Below, piece after piece: positions 1 through 7,672 of a DNA stretch of 64,000 nt (its first letter is position 1; each line of letters begins with the position of its first letter). The stretch spans positions 61,390 through 125,389 of the forward strand of contig NZ_JAKFHA010000001.1 of assembly GCF_021502675.1 (NCBI RefSeq). Reading direction: 5' to 3'. This DNA comes from Yinghuangia soli. GTDB taxonomy: Bacteria; Actinomycetota; Actinomycetes; Streptomycetales; Streptomycetaceae. The position numbers were made by a program, and so were the translations under genes. The notes below the pieces were generated by a model that was not told the origin of the DNA, did no database searches, and was given only the letters and a program-made list of their open reading frames with translations.

Positions 1-157
1 GCACGAGGCCCGACACGACGCCCACCCAGCGGCGGCGGCGCGTACGGCGCCCCGGCCCGCGGTCCTCCCCAGCATCGGCCCGCACACCCTCGGCGGTACG
101 CCGATGCGCGTCCGCCGTGGCGTGCTGCGCCGCGTGCATGCCCGGGTCGAATGCCAT
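1..157 (-). CDS. partial membrane protein, runs off left edge
   Basis: Reading leftward from an ATG whose complement is at 155-157 gives an open frame of about 52 codons that reaches the window edge without a stop. The product starts MAFDPGMHAAQH, is hydrophilic for about 35 residues, then has an arginine cluster (RRTRRRR) followed by the beginning of a hydrophobic stretch (WVGVVSGLV), as in a single-pass or secreted protein with an N-terminal anchor. A good ribosome site (GAGAGGG) lies about 7 nt upstream of the ATG. The frame is truncated, so no family can be assigned. It diverges from the CoA-transferase gene at 356. Confidence 0.55.
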   Translation of the reverse strand, partial: MAFDPGMHAAQHATADAHRRTAEGVRADAGEDRGPGRRTRRRRWVGVVSGLV

Positions 158-355
158 GCCTGTTCCCTCTCCGCCGCCCCGCGTGTGCGAGTCGCCAGCT
201 ACCACGGCCGACAGTACGTAAACGGTTTCCCGCCAAAGACCTCTGTTGCCCAGCCGGGACAGAGCCGTCGCCGCCTGCACACGCAACACCGCCGGGGGTC
301 TCGCATACCGGCTATCCGGCGAAGTCGCCGGCGAATCCGCCCTAGGATCATTGCC

Positions 356-1645
356 GTGGTCGAGTTCCCCAGCGTCGTCGAGTTCATACGCCGCGCACTC
401 GGCACCTTCCACGATCTCGCCCAGCTCGGAGGCCTCGCGCCGGGCCCGCTCCCGCAGCCGGAAGCGCTGCTCACCGACCGTGCGAGGCTCGCCGGGTACG
501 CACCGCAAGGGCGGACCTCCCCCGGCGGCTCATTCCGGATCCTGCGTACCGCCGACGCCCGCTGGCTCGGGCTCAGCCTCGCCCGCCCCGCCGACCTCGC
601 GTCCGTCCCTGCCCTCACCCTCGGCGCACTGCCCGAGCCGCCCGCCGGGCGCCCGGACTGGCCCGCGATGGACGCCTGGGCCGCCACCCAACAGGCCGAC
701 GCCGCCTACCGCCAGGCCCTCTTGCTCGACATCCCCGCCGCGCTCCCCGACCGGCGGCAGCGCGCCCGGCACCCCTCACCCTCCGCCCGGCCCCGTGCGT
801 TCCCCGGGCGACTCCCGCACGGCGTACGCGTCCCCCGCGATACCTGGCAGCCGAGCACCCCCGCGCTCCGGGCCGTCCCGGAAAAGTCCGCCCCCGGCCC
901 TGCCTGGTCGACTCCGCGCCCCCGTCCGCTTGTCGTGGACCTCTCGTCCCTCTGGGCCGGTCCGCTGTGCGCCCACCTGCTGGGCCTCGCCGGTGCGCGC
1001 GTCGTCAAGGTGGAGAGCACCCGCCGCCCCGACGGCGCCCGTTCGGGACCGTCCGACTTCTACGACCTGCTGCACGGTGGCCATGAGTCCGTGGCCTTCG
1101 ATTTCACGCGACCAGCCGACCTGGCCAGGCTCGAAGCGGTCCTCTCGCTCGCGGACGTCGTCATCGAGGCGTCCCGCCCCCGCGCCCTCGCCCAACTCGG
1201 CATCGACCCGGCCGCGGTGGCTGCTGCCCGGCCCGGGCAGACGTGGGTGTCGATCACCGCGTACGGACGCACCGGCCCCGACGCCAACCGCCCCGGCTTC
1301 GGCGACGACGTGGCCTTCGAAGCCGGCCTCCACGACACCGCCCCCGACGACCCGGACACCCCGACCGTCCACGGAGACGCGATCGCCGACCCGCTGACCG
1401 GCGTCCATGCCGCGGTGGCGGCGATGTCCGGGCTGGTCACGGGCGGCGGTGCGATGTTCGACGTGTCCATGTACGACGCGGTGACCCTCGCCCTGAGCAC
1501 CGCCCCGCGATCCCGCAAGGCCCCCGCTCCGCGCCGTACGCCACGCCCCCGCTCCGGCGCGCGCACATCCGCACCACCGCCCCACAAGGCACCTGAACTC
1601 GGCGCCCACACCGCTGCGTTCCTCGCCGAGTTCGACATCGCATGA
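356..1645 (+). CDS. CoA-transferase family III (CaiB/BaiF) protein
   Basis: A 429-residue member of the CaiB/BaiF class, which moves CoA between acyl groups. The second half has the family N-domain signature (VVDLSSLWAGPLCAHLLGLAGARVVKVES) and the region around residue 345 (GDAIADPLTGV) aligns with the segment that carries the catalytic aspartate. The first 170 residues resemble the C-terminal lobe of the same fold (RWLGLSLARPADL), so the order of lobes looks permuted or partly duplicated compared with the standard enzyme. GTG at 356 is chosen because a TAGGAT hexamer (343-348) ends 7 nt before it, as in leaderless genes; the frame is open further upstream but low in coding character. The stop overlaps the next start (ATGA). 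The specific CoA substrate is unknown. Confidence 0.75.
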   Translation: MVEFPSVVEFIRRALGTFHDLAQLGGLAPGPLPQPEALLTDRARLAGYAPQGRTSPGGSFRILRTADARWLGLSLARPADLASVPALTLGALPEPPAGRPDWPAMDAWAATQQADAAYRQALLLDIPAALPDRRQRARHPSPSARPRAFPGRLPHGVRVPRDTWQPSTPALRAVPEKSAPGPAWSTPRPRPLVVDLSSLWAGPLCAHLLGLAGARVVKVESTRRPDGARSGPSDFYDLLHGGHESVAFDFTRPADLARLEAVLSLADVVIEASRPRALAQLGIDPAAVAAARPGQTWVSITAYGRTGPDANRPGFGDDVAFEAGLHDTAPDDPDTPTVHGDAIADPLTGVHAAVAAMSGLVTGGGAMFDVSMYDAVTLALSTAPRSRKAPAPRRTPRPRSGARTSAPPPHKAPELGAHTAAFLAEFDIA

Positions 1646-3222
1646 CGGGGCGGCTCATCTTCCGCAACGTCGAACTCAACGGCGCCACGCACCATGACGT
1701 AGCCGTCACCGGCTTCCACCTCCCCGACGCCAGGCGGCCCGAGACCCCCAAGCTCCCCCGACTCCCCCAACGCCCCCAGCTCCCCGACGCCCCCCTTCCC
1801 CGCATCACCGAGATCACCGACGCCGGCGCACTACGACCGACCACCACCCAGCACGACGTCGTCGTGGACGGCCAAGGCGGTGCACTCTTCCGGGGTTTCA
1901 CCGACCACCACACCCACCTCCACGCCCTCGCCGCCGCCATGCGCTCGGTCGACTGCGGCCCACCGCACGTACGCACCCCCGAAGAACTCGCCACCGCACT
2001 CCGGCAGGCCGCCCGCACCCTCCCGCCCACCACCTGGATCCGCGGCATCAACTACCACGAATCCACCGCCGGCCCCCTGACCCGGGCATCCCTCGACGCC
2101 CTCGGCGCCACCCACCCTGTCCGGATCCAACACCGCAGCGGCGCCCTGTGGATCCTCAACTCCCCCGCGCTGCGAACTCTCGGACTGGACAGGCCTGGTG
2201 ACCACCCCTCAGGCGTCGAGACAGACGCCTCCGGACACCCCACCGGCCGCCTCTGGCGCCTCGACGCCTGGCTCCGCGACCGCCTCCACCGCGCAGGCGT
2301 CCCGCCCACCGGCCTCCCCGACCTCACCCCGGTCGGCCACCGCTACGCGTCGTACGGCGTGACCGCCCTCACCGACGCAACCCCCGACCTGTCCGATGAA
2401 GCCGCCCGCCACATAGCCGACGCCACCCGCACCGGCGCCCTCCCCCAACGCATCACCCTCCTGGGCCGCCCCACCGACGCAACCCCACCCACCCCGCCCT
2501 CACAACGGCACCCGGCCCCACCCCCGAATCCCCACCGCATCCTCCAAGGCCCGACCAAACTCCTCCCCCCGGACCACCACCCTTGGCCGTACGACGAGTT
2601 GCTGTCCCGCATCACCCGCGCCCGCCGCGGCGCCAACCCCGCCGTGGCAATCCACTGCGTCACCCGCGAAGGCCTCGTCCTGGCCCTGGCCGCCCTAGCC
2701 GAAGCCGGCCCACCGCCCCCACCCCACCGCGACCGCATCGAACACGCAGCCGTAGTACCCCCGGAGTTGCTCCCCGAACTGGCCGCACGCCGCATCATCG
2801 TCGTCACCCAGCCCACCCTGCTCACCGACCGCGGCGACACGTACACCCGCGACGTCGATCCCGCCGACCTGCCCCACCTCTACCCGTACGCGTCGCTTCT
2901 CCGCGCGGGCATCGCCGTCGCCCTGTCCAGCGACGCCCCCTACGGCGACCCGGACCCCTGGCACACCCTCCGCGCCGCCCGCGACCGCCGCACCCCCGCG
3001 GGCCGCACCCTCAACCCCACCGAACGCGTCCCCACCCGAACAGCGTTCGCCGCCCTCACCCACCCCGACCCCGGCGCCACCACACCCCGCCCCCTGGCCC
3101 CCGGCGACCCCGCCGACCTCTGCCTCCTCCACACCCCACTCCGCGAAGCCCTGGCCGCCCCCGACCACACCCTGGTCCGCCTCACCCTCGCCAACGGCCT
3201 CTTGGTCCACGGCACGCCATGA
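1642..3222 (+). CDS. YtcJ-like amidohydrolase
   Basis: A 526-residue metal-dependent hydrolase of the amidohydrolase superfamily, closest in layout to the YtcJ group (cyclic amides, formyl or other C-N substrates). Visible signatures are the metal-binding FTDHHTHLHA near residue 88, a central IQHRSGALWILNSPAL segment, AIHCVTREG, DRIEHAAVVPPELL and the late LSSDAPYGDPDPW segment with the metal-ligand aspartate. The C-terminus has the typical PGDPADLCLLHTPL composite-domain strand. It is translationally coupled to the CoA-transferase (ATGA overlap), so the two probably serve one catabolic pathway; the substrate cannot be read from sequence. Confidence 0.8.
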   Translation: MTGRLIFRNVELNGATHHDVAVTGFHLPDARRPETPKLPRLPQRPQLPDAPLPRITEITDAGALRPTTTQHDVVVDGQGGALFRGFTDHHTHLHALAAAMRSVDCGPPHVRTPEELATALRQAARTLPPTTWIRGINYHESTAGPLTRASLDALGATHPVRIQHRSGALWILNSPALRTLGLDRPGDHPSGVETDASGHPTGRLWRLDAWLRDRLHRAGVPPTGLPDLTPVGHRYASYGVTALTDATPDLSDEAARHIADATRTGALPQRITLLGRPTDATPPTPPSQRHPAPPPNPHRILQGPTKLLPPDHHPWPYDELLSRITRARRGANPAVAIHCVTREGLVLALAALAEAGPPPPPHRDRIEHAAVVPPELLPELAARRIIVVTQPTLLTDRGDTYTRDVDPADLPHLYPYASLLRAGIAVALSSDAPYGDPDPWHTLRAARDRRTPAGRTLNPTERVPTRTAFAALTHPDPGATTPRPLAPGDPADLCLLHTPLREALAAPDHTLVRLTLANGLLVHGTP

Positions 3223-3235
3223 TCTACTTCCGATC

Positions 3236-3556
3236 ATGTCCACCACGCCCACCCACTGCTGCGAGACGATGACCCGGCAGGTCGACGCGCAGTGCGACAC
3301 GCACCCCGACCCCTTCGAGTGCCCGGACGCACTGATCGACTTCAGCGCCAAGTTCCAGGAATACGGCCTGGTCATCCACGACGGCGGCGCATCGGTCATC
3401 ACCATCGCCTTCTGCCCCTGGTGCGGCCACCGCCTCCCCGATTCCCGCCGCGACGCCTGGTTCGAAGCCCTGGAAAGCCAAGGCATCGACCCCTGGAACG
3501 ACGAAATCCCCCCGGAGTTCGACGACCACCGCTGGCTGGACTCCCCACCTGCTTGA
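3236..3556 (+). CDS. conserved small protein with CPWCG motif (DUF6980-like)
   Basis: A 106-residue soluble protein. It has a CCETM pair near the N-terminus, then HPDPFECPDALIDFSAKFQEYGLVIHDGG, a CPWCG motif at the centre, and the tail DAWFEALESQGIDPWNDEIPPEF. The cysteine pairs suggest a small zinc- or iron-binding fold. I recall the same pattern as a conserved uncharacterised family (DUF6980); function unknown. It begins 13 nt after the amidohydrolase stop and may be its last operon member. Confidence 0.75.
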   Translation: MSTTPTHCCETMTRQVDAQCDTHPDPFECPDALIDFSAKFQEYGLVIHDGGASVITIAFCPWCGHRLPDSRRDAWFEALESQGIDPWNDEIPPEFDDHRWLDSPPA

Positions 3557-3769
3557 GGACGTCTCACCCGTCGCCATACACGCTGACCACGGTCCGCCCC
3601 CGCACCCACGCCCGACCGTGCATGCCCCAGAACCGGTTACCTCGCGGGTCGGCCCGCTGGCCGCTTCACGGTTCCTCATTCCGGCGGCACCCTTATGGTC
3701 CGGGAACTGTCCTTCCCGACCGACCGGGTCCGCTGTGGGATCTCGTCCGGGGACCTGCGTCTGACCTCG

Positions 3770-4045
3770 CTATGACGGCCCTTCGCATCCGTCAAAGACT
3801 CGCCACAGCGTCAGCCCGGGCTGCGACTTTTCCGGCGCGAAGCGGTGGTCCCAGGCGTACGGCGAAGGCGTGACGTCCTCCGTCCGCGTACAGGCCACCT
3901 CCACACCATCAGGGAGGTCCTCGAGCACGTACAGCGCGTCCACTTCGCTCATCGTGATCCGTACCGTGTCGCCATCGGCGTTGTCGTACGTCCGCTCCTC
4001 TCGGCAGCCGATCTCCCCGCGACTCCTACCGCGCGATCCGCACAA
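3770..4045 (-). CDS. small hypothetical protein, start uncertain
   Basis: A 91-codon frame with strong GC bias in third codon positions and an acidic, ordinary composition (MSEVDALYVLEDLPDGVEVACTRTEDVTPSPYAWDHRF). No family recognised. The longest frame starts at a TTG (4045) without a clear ribosome site; an internal ATG at 3952 would give a 60-residue protein. Codon use makes it more likely real than a shadow. It is divergent from the DinB-like gene. Confidence 0.5.
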   Translation of the reverse strand: MCGSRGRSRGEIGCREERTYDNADGDTVRITMSEVDALYVLEDLPDGVEVACTRTEDVTPSPYAWDHRFAPEKSQPGLTLWRVFDGCEGPS

Positions 4046-4087
4046 TTGACGTGCCTCGTCCGATGTGTCCGGGTAGCGTGCGCCGAC

Positions 4088-4603
4088 ATGGCATCTGATG
4101 TTGAACGCCCTGCGCTCCGCGCGGACGAACGGACCGCGCTCGTCGGCTGGCTGGACGCGCAGCGGCAGATCCTACGCTGGAAATGCGAAGGCCTGAGCGA
4201 CGACGACGCGCACCGCGCGCTCATCCCCACCTCACCTCTGATGACGCTGGCCGGCCTCATCTCCCACGCTCGATGGACCGAACACATGTGGTTCGAGGTG
4301 CTGTTCCTCGACGCGGACACGAGCGTCAACCCGGCCTTCGACAAGACCATCGAGGACGCCGAGTGGAAGACCGGCGGCCGGCCGCTCGCCGAGCTTCTCG
4401 CCGAGTACGAGGCCCAGTGCGCCCGCAGCAACGAGATTGTCGCCGCCGCCTCTCTCGACGACGTAGGACGCAACACCGAGTACCACTCCGGCGGCGCCAA
4501 TCTGCGTTGGATGCTGATCCACGTCATCGAGGAGACTGCACGGCACGCCGGCCACGCCGACATCGTCCGCGAACTGCTGGACGGCGGAAAGGGTTACTTC
4601 TGA
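4088..4603 (+). CDS. DinB-family (DUF664-like) protein
   Basis: A 171-residue four-helix-bundle protein of the DinB/YfiT superfamily, which includes mycothiol- and bacillithiol-dependent enzymes. The typical actinobacterial pattern is present: ALVGWLDAQRQILRWKCEGLSDDDAHRAL, LISHARWTEHMWF and the C-terminal LIHVIEETARHAGHADIVRE, whose histidines form the metal triad with the first-helix histidine. ATG 4088 is chosen because TAGCGT (4074-4079) lies 8 nt upstream and no ribosome site is visible, indicating a leaderless message. Substrate unknown. Confidence 0.85.
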   Translation: MASDVERPALRADERTALVGWLDAQRQILRWKCEGLSDDDAHRALIPTSPLMTLAGLISHARWTEHMWFEVLFLDADTSVNPAFDKTIEDAEWKTGGRPLAELLAEYEAQCARSNEIVAAASLDDVGRNTEYHSGGANLRWMLIHVIEETARHAGHADIVRELLDGGKGYF

Positions 4604-4642
4604 GACCCGGTCGACAGCTCATGGCGTCGTAGGCTGCCGCGC

Positions 4643-4941
4643 ATGCACAGCACCCTGGCCGAGCACGCCCGATGCGTCTATGGAGACGAGTATCGTCCGA
4701 CACCGCCATGCGATCGGGACCACCGCGAGCACTACTTCGTCGAAGAGCTGACGTTCGCCGACGCGGACGCGATCTGCCGGTTTGGATTCGCAACCTCGCC
4801 TATCGCCTCGTCCTGCTGCAGCGACCGGACGAGCCGGCTCTGCTGCGGGAGGCCGCGCAGAGCCTGTGCATGTACGGTCCGAGCTGGGACGACATCGCAA
4901 AAGCCCTCATAAAGCAGGCCGACGAGCTGGAATCCCGCTGA
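4643..4941 (+). pseudogene. small conserved protein gene with a -1 frameshift
   Basis: Two overlapping frames share one coding character. From ATG 4643 the product reads MHSTLAEHARCVYGDEYRP...YFVEELTFADADAICR, then loses coding quality after about 4785. The frame shifted by one base continues as DLPVWIRNLAYRLVLLQRPDEPALLREAAQSLCMYGPSWDDIAKALIKQADELESR to a stop at 4941. Joining them near 4770-4785 gives a plausible protein of about 99 residues, so one base appears lost here. A TAGGCT hexamer (4630-4635) 7 nt before the ATG supports the start. This could be a real null allele or a sequencing error. Confidence 0.6.
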
Positions 4942-5032
4942 GCCGAACCGGCCTCTCCGGTCTTGAGCCACGGGCAGATCCAAGATCCAAGAGGCCGTGC
5001 CGGCACCCGCTCGACCATCTGTTTCGCCCGGC

Positions 5033-5737
5033 TCAGACTCTCATCCCGTCGCGCAGTTCCTCGGTGATCGTGCGCAGCGTCCGGCCCGTCAAGTCCGGTG
5101 GGGTCGGGGACGCCACGGTGTCTGCTTGGACCACCATCCCGACGTCGCCACCGCCGTCGACCGGGATGCGTACGAACGCGACGGTGTTCCCACCCGGTGG
5201 CATCACCACGTCGCCCGGGGCGGGCGTCTTCCGGGCCCATTCCAGGAACGGCTCGGACGAAAGGCTGATCCTGCCCGCCGCGACGATCGCCGGCAGGAGC
5301 AGGTTGCGTGCCGATGCGTCCTCGGTGGCGACGACGGTGAGCTTGACGGCCCGGGCACCGACCCGGAACGTGCAGTCGATGCTCGGGTACGCCTTGCGCG
5401 CCGGCAGCGAAGGCGGCGGTACCGGAGGCGGCGTCGAGAAGGTCGGTACGCCGCCCGCCTGCGCCGGGACCAACTCCCCCGCGCTCGCCGGATCGCCCGG
5501 TTCCACCCGCGCATCGATGCCGGCCTTCCTGGCGGCCGCGGCCATGTCGACCTTGAACGGGCACGGCGCCCCCGGCGCCAGGCCCGCCTGCGCGGCCGCG
5601 ACTTCGGCCACTGTTATCTGCCCCGGCGGCCCGTCCGACGACGAACACCCGGACGCCGCAAGCACCATGACCGCCGCCGCGCACAGCCAGCCGTACAGAC
5701 GAACCGGCCGCACGCGCGACGCATCCCGTATGCCCAT
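5033..5737 (-). CDS. secreted lipoprotein, unknown function
   Basis: A 234-residue protein with a basic N-terminus (MGIRDASRVRPVRLYG), a hydrophobic core and a lipobox ending LAASGC, so it is predicted to be lipid-anchored outside the membrane. A proline-rich segment (TPPPVPPPSLPARK) separates two domains with several cysteines (APCPFKVD, IDCTFRVG) that could form a disulfide. The mature part is rich in beta-strand-like sequence with no recognised family. ATG 5737 is picked because TAGGGT (complement of 5745-5750) lies 7 nt upstream; the frame is open further but without coding character. Confidence 0.75.
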   Translation of the reverse strand: MGIRDASRVRPVRLYGWLCAAAVMVLAASGCSSSDGPPGQITVAEVAAAQAGLAPGAPCPFKVDMAAAARKAGIDARVEPGDPASAGELVPAQAGGVPTFSTPPPVPPPSLPARKAYPSIDCTFRVGARAVKLTVVATEDASARNLLLPAIVAAGRISLSSEPFLEWARKTPAPGDVVMPPGGNTVAFVRIPVDGGGDVGMVVQADTVASPTPPDLTGRTLRTITEELRDGMRV

Positions 5738-5857
5738 GTGCCGAACCCTAGGCCGCATCAGCCAGTCCGTCGCCGATTCGGACCAGTCCGGACGCCGCGC
5801 GGTTCGCGGGCGGCGGCGGTTGCCCTTTGGTGCGGGGGTTCGGCAACACTGTGCGGC

Positions 5858-6622
5858 ATGGAGTACTCCCGATTCCTCGAGTGCCTGGCAGCCGACTTCG
5901 CGCGATTGCGGGACGCCGCGGCCGCCGCTCCGGCCGCGGGCGTACCGAGTTGCCCCGGTTGGACGGTCGCCGATCTGACGCGTCACGTCGGCGAGGTCTA
6001 CCTGCACAAGACGCTGGCGATGCGCGACGGCGCCGAGCCCGAGCCGTGGCCGCCGGACGAACTGGCCGATACCGTGCCGCTGTCCCTGCTCGACGACGGA
6101 TACGCGTCTCTGACCGCGGAGTTCGCCGCCCGGAAGCCCGGCGACCCGGCCGGCTCCTGGTACGCGCCGGACCCCACGGTCGGCTTCTGGATCCGCCGCA
6201 TGGCGCACGAGACGGCGATCCACCGCATCGACGCCGAACTCGGTGCCGGACGCCCCGTCGCCCCGGTTCCCGACGACCTCGCCGTGGACGGCATCGACGA
6301 GTTGCTCAGGGTCTTCGTCGCGTACAGCGTGTCCGCGTGGGGCGAGTACTTCACGGACATCCTGGCCGGCTCGCCCGGGCGGACGTACGTGGTGCAGACC
6401 GACGGCGCTGCCTGGCGGGCCCGGACCGCGCCTGGGCTCTTCGAGGTCGAGGACGGCCCCGGCGACGACGCCGCCGACGTCCACATCACCGGCGCGCCCA
6501 TGTCGGTGCTGCGCTGGTTGTGGCGCCGTACGGACGCCGACCGACCCAGCGGCGTGACCGTGGAAGGCGACCCGGAGGCCGTGGACGCGTTGCGGCGCTG
6601 CATCGAGGTCGCCACCCAGTAG
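5858..6622 (+). CDS. maleylpyruvate isomerase-family mycothiol-dependent protein
   Basis: A 254-residue protein of the actinobacterial mycothiol-dependent isomerase/DinB superfamily. N-terminal helices contain VPSCPGWTVADLTRHVGEVYLHK and RRMAHETAIHRIDAEL, the conserved metal-binding histidine regions, followed by the C-terminal MDMPI-type domain (VHITGAPMSVLRWLWRRTDAD...VEGDPEAVDALRR). These proteins use mycothiol or sit in stress detoxification; exact substrate unknown. ATG 5858 has an AACACT hexamer 7 nt before it and no ribosome site. Confidence 0.85.
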   Translation: MEYSRFLECLAADFARLRDAAAAAPAAGVPSCPGWTVADLTRHVGEVYLHKTLAMRDGAEPEPWPPDELADTVPLSLLDDGYASLTAEFAARKPGDPAGSWYAPDPTVGFWIRRMAHETAIHRIDAELGAGRPVAPVPDDLAVDGIDELLRVFVAYSVSAWGEYFTDILAGSPGRTYVVQTDGAAWRARTAPGLFEVEDGPGDDAADVHITGAPMSVLRWLWRRTDADRPSGVTVEGDPEAVDALRRCIEVATQ

Positions 6623-6694
6623 CCGGCCGCGTCCGCATCGGCCGCGGCTCGGCCGCCCGCGCGCACCGGCACCTCCGTATCTGTACCCGCCGCA

Positions 6695-6724
6695 TTGCAC
6701 CTGACGGTACGTCAGAAATACTGG
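6695..6724 (+). promoter_or_regulatory. promoter with palindromic operator in the spacer
   Basis: TTGCAC (6695-6700) and TACTGG (6719-6724) are separated by 18 nt and could be -35 and -10 boxes for the PaaY-like gene. The spacer is almost filled by TGACGGTACGTCA (6702-6714), a 13-bp near-perfect palindrome (one further flanking base on each side also pairs). A repressor bound here would block the polymerase. A 12-of-13 match lies upstream of etfB at 13980-13992. Confidence 0.6.
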
Positions 6725-6795
6725 GCCGGACGCGCCGGCACAGGACGGCGTGGACAGTTCGAACGGCGCAGTACGGCGTGGAACGGAGCAAGGCC

Positions 6796-7467
6796 ATGGC
6801 CCGCGTGTACGAGATCGACTCGGTGGTGCCGGTGATCGACCCGACGGCGTTCGTGCACCCCGATGCGGTGCTGGTCGGGGACGTGGTCATCGGTCCCCGC
6901 TGTTACATCGGGCCGCTGGTGAGCCTGCGCGGCGACTTCGGGCGCATCACCGTCGGCCCCGGCGCCAACGTGCAGGACGGCTGCGTCGTGCACTGCTTCC
7001 CCGGCACCGACACCGTCATCGAGGAGGACGGGCACGTCGGCCACGGTGCGATCCTGCACGGCTGCCGGGTCGGGCGCGGCGTGCTGGTGGGCATGAACGC
7101 GGTGGTCATGGACGGCGTCGACCTCGGCGAGTACGCGTTCGTCGCCGCACACACGTTCGTCAAGGCCGGCACCGCGGTCCCGGCGCGGCACTTGATCACC
7201 GGCTCGCCCGGGGTCGTGACGCGCGAGCTGACGGACACCGAACTGGCCTGGAAGGCCAACGGCACCCGCGTCTACCAGGACCTCGCCGCGCGCTCGCTGG
7301 CGAGCCTGCGGCCGGCCACCGCACTGACCGCGGTCGAGCCGGACCGGCGCCGGGTCGGTACGGACACGAGCGTGGCCGTACCGCTGCACACGTACCGCGA
7401 GCGCGACCGCGAACACGACCGCGAGCAGAACACGGGCGGCGCGGACGCAAACGGAGCGCCGCTCTAG
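6796..7467 (+). CDS. PaaY-like hexapeptide-repeat protein (gamma carbonic anhydrase/acyltransferase fold)
   Basis: A 223-residue left-handed beta-helix protein. Hexapeptide turns run from about residue 14 to 130 (PDAVLVGDVVIGPRCYIGPLVSLRGDFGRITVGPGANVQDGCVVHCF...GHVGHGAILHGCRVGRGVLVGMNAVVMDGV). Histidines in VVHCF and HVGHGAILHG match the metal ligands of gamma-class carbonic anhydrases, and the tail SPGVVTRELTDTELAWKANGTRVYQDL is typical of PaaY/CaiE proteins, which hydrolyse stalled CoA thioesters. Its last 15 bases lie in the 19-bp repeat array. AGCAAGG provides the ribosome site. Confidence 0.8.
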   Translation: MARVYEIDSVVPVIDPTAFVHPDAVLVGDVVIGPRCYIGPLVSLRGDFGRITVGPGANVQDGCVVHCFPGTDTVIEEDGHVGHGAILHGCRVGRGVLVGMNAVVMDGVDLGEYAFVAAHTFVKAGTAVPARHLITGSPGVVTRELTDTELAWKANGTRVYQDLAARSLASLRPATALTAVEPDRRRVGTDTSVAVPLHTYRERDREHDREQNTGGADANGAPL

Positions 7468-7661
7468 AAACAGAGCACAGCCCCGGAAAGAGAGCACAGC
7501 CGCGGAGGCAGAGCACCAGCCTGGGGAAAGAGCATCGGCCCGGGGAGAGAGCACTGGTCCGGGCGAAGAGCAATGGCCTGGGCGCAGAGCGCACGCCTTG
7601 GCGTAGAACACAGCCCTGGCATGGGAGCGCAGCCCCGGATCGAGAGCAGTGCTCTCGATCC
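7453..7661. repeat. 19-bp tandem repeat, 11 units
   Basis: Units start at 7453, 7472, 7491, 7510, 7529, 7548, 7567, 7586, 7605, 7624 and 7643, exactly 19 bp apart without a slip. The consensus is about AGAGCACAGCCCCGGGGAA; the AGAGCA core and the central GCC..GG are best kept, other positions have drifted. The first unit overlaps the 3' end of the PaaY-like gene and the last is part of a perfect hairpin. The array separates two convergent genes. Confidence 0.9.
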
Positions 7662-7662
7662 G
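7636..7662. terminator. bidirectional hairpin between convergent genes
   Basis: Two perfect 13-bp arms, CGGATCGAGAGCA (7636-7648) and TGCTCTCGATCCG (7650-7662), flank a single central base. The palindrome lies between the PaaY-like gene and the VOC gene, both of which run toward it, so it probably ends transcription from both sides, although no T tract follows. With one spacer base it would be an extruded cruciform or a tight RNA hairpin in which the loop must consume some arm bases. Confidence 0.6.
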
Positions 7663-7672
7663 TACCGGTGCC

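Noticed and set aside
7453..7661. CRISPR array
   Set aside because: Units are contiguous 19-mers with no spacers, and no cas genes are present.
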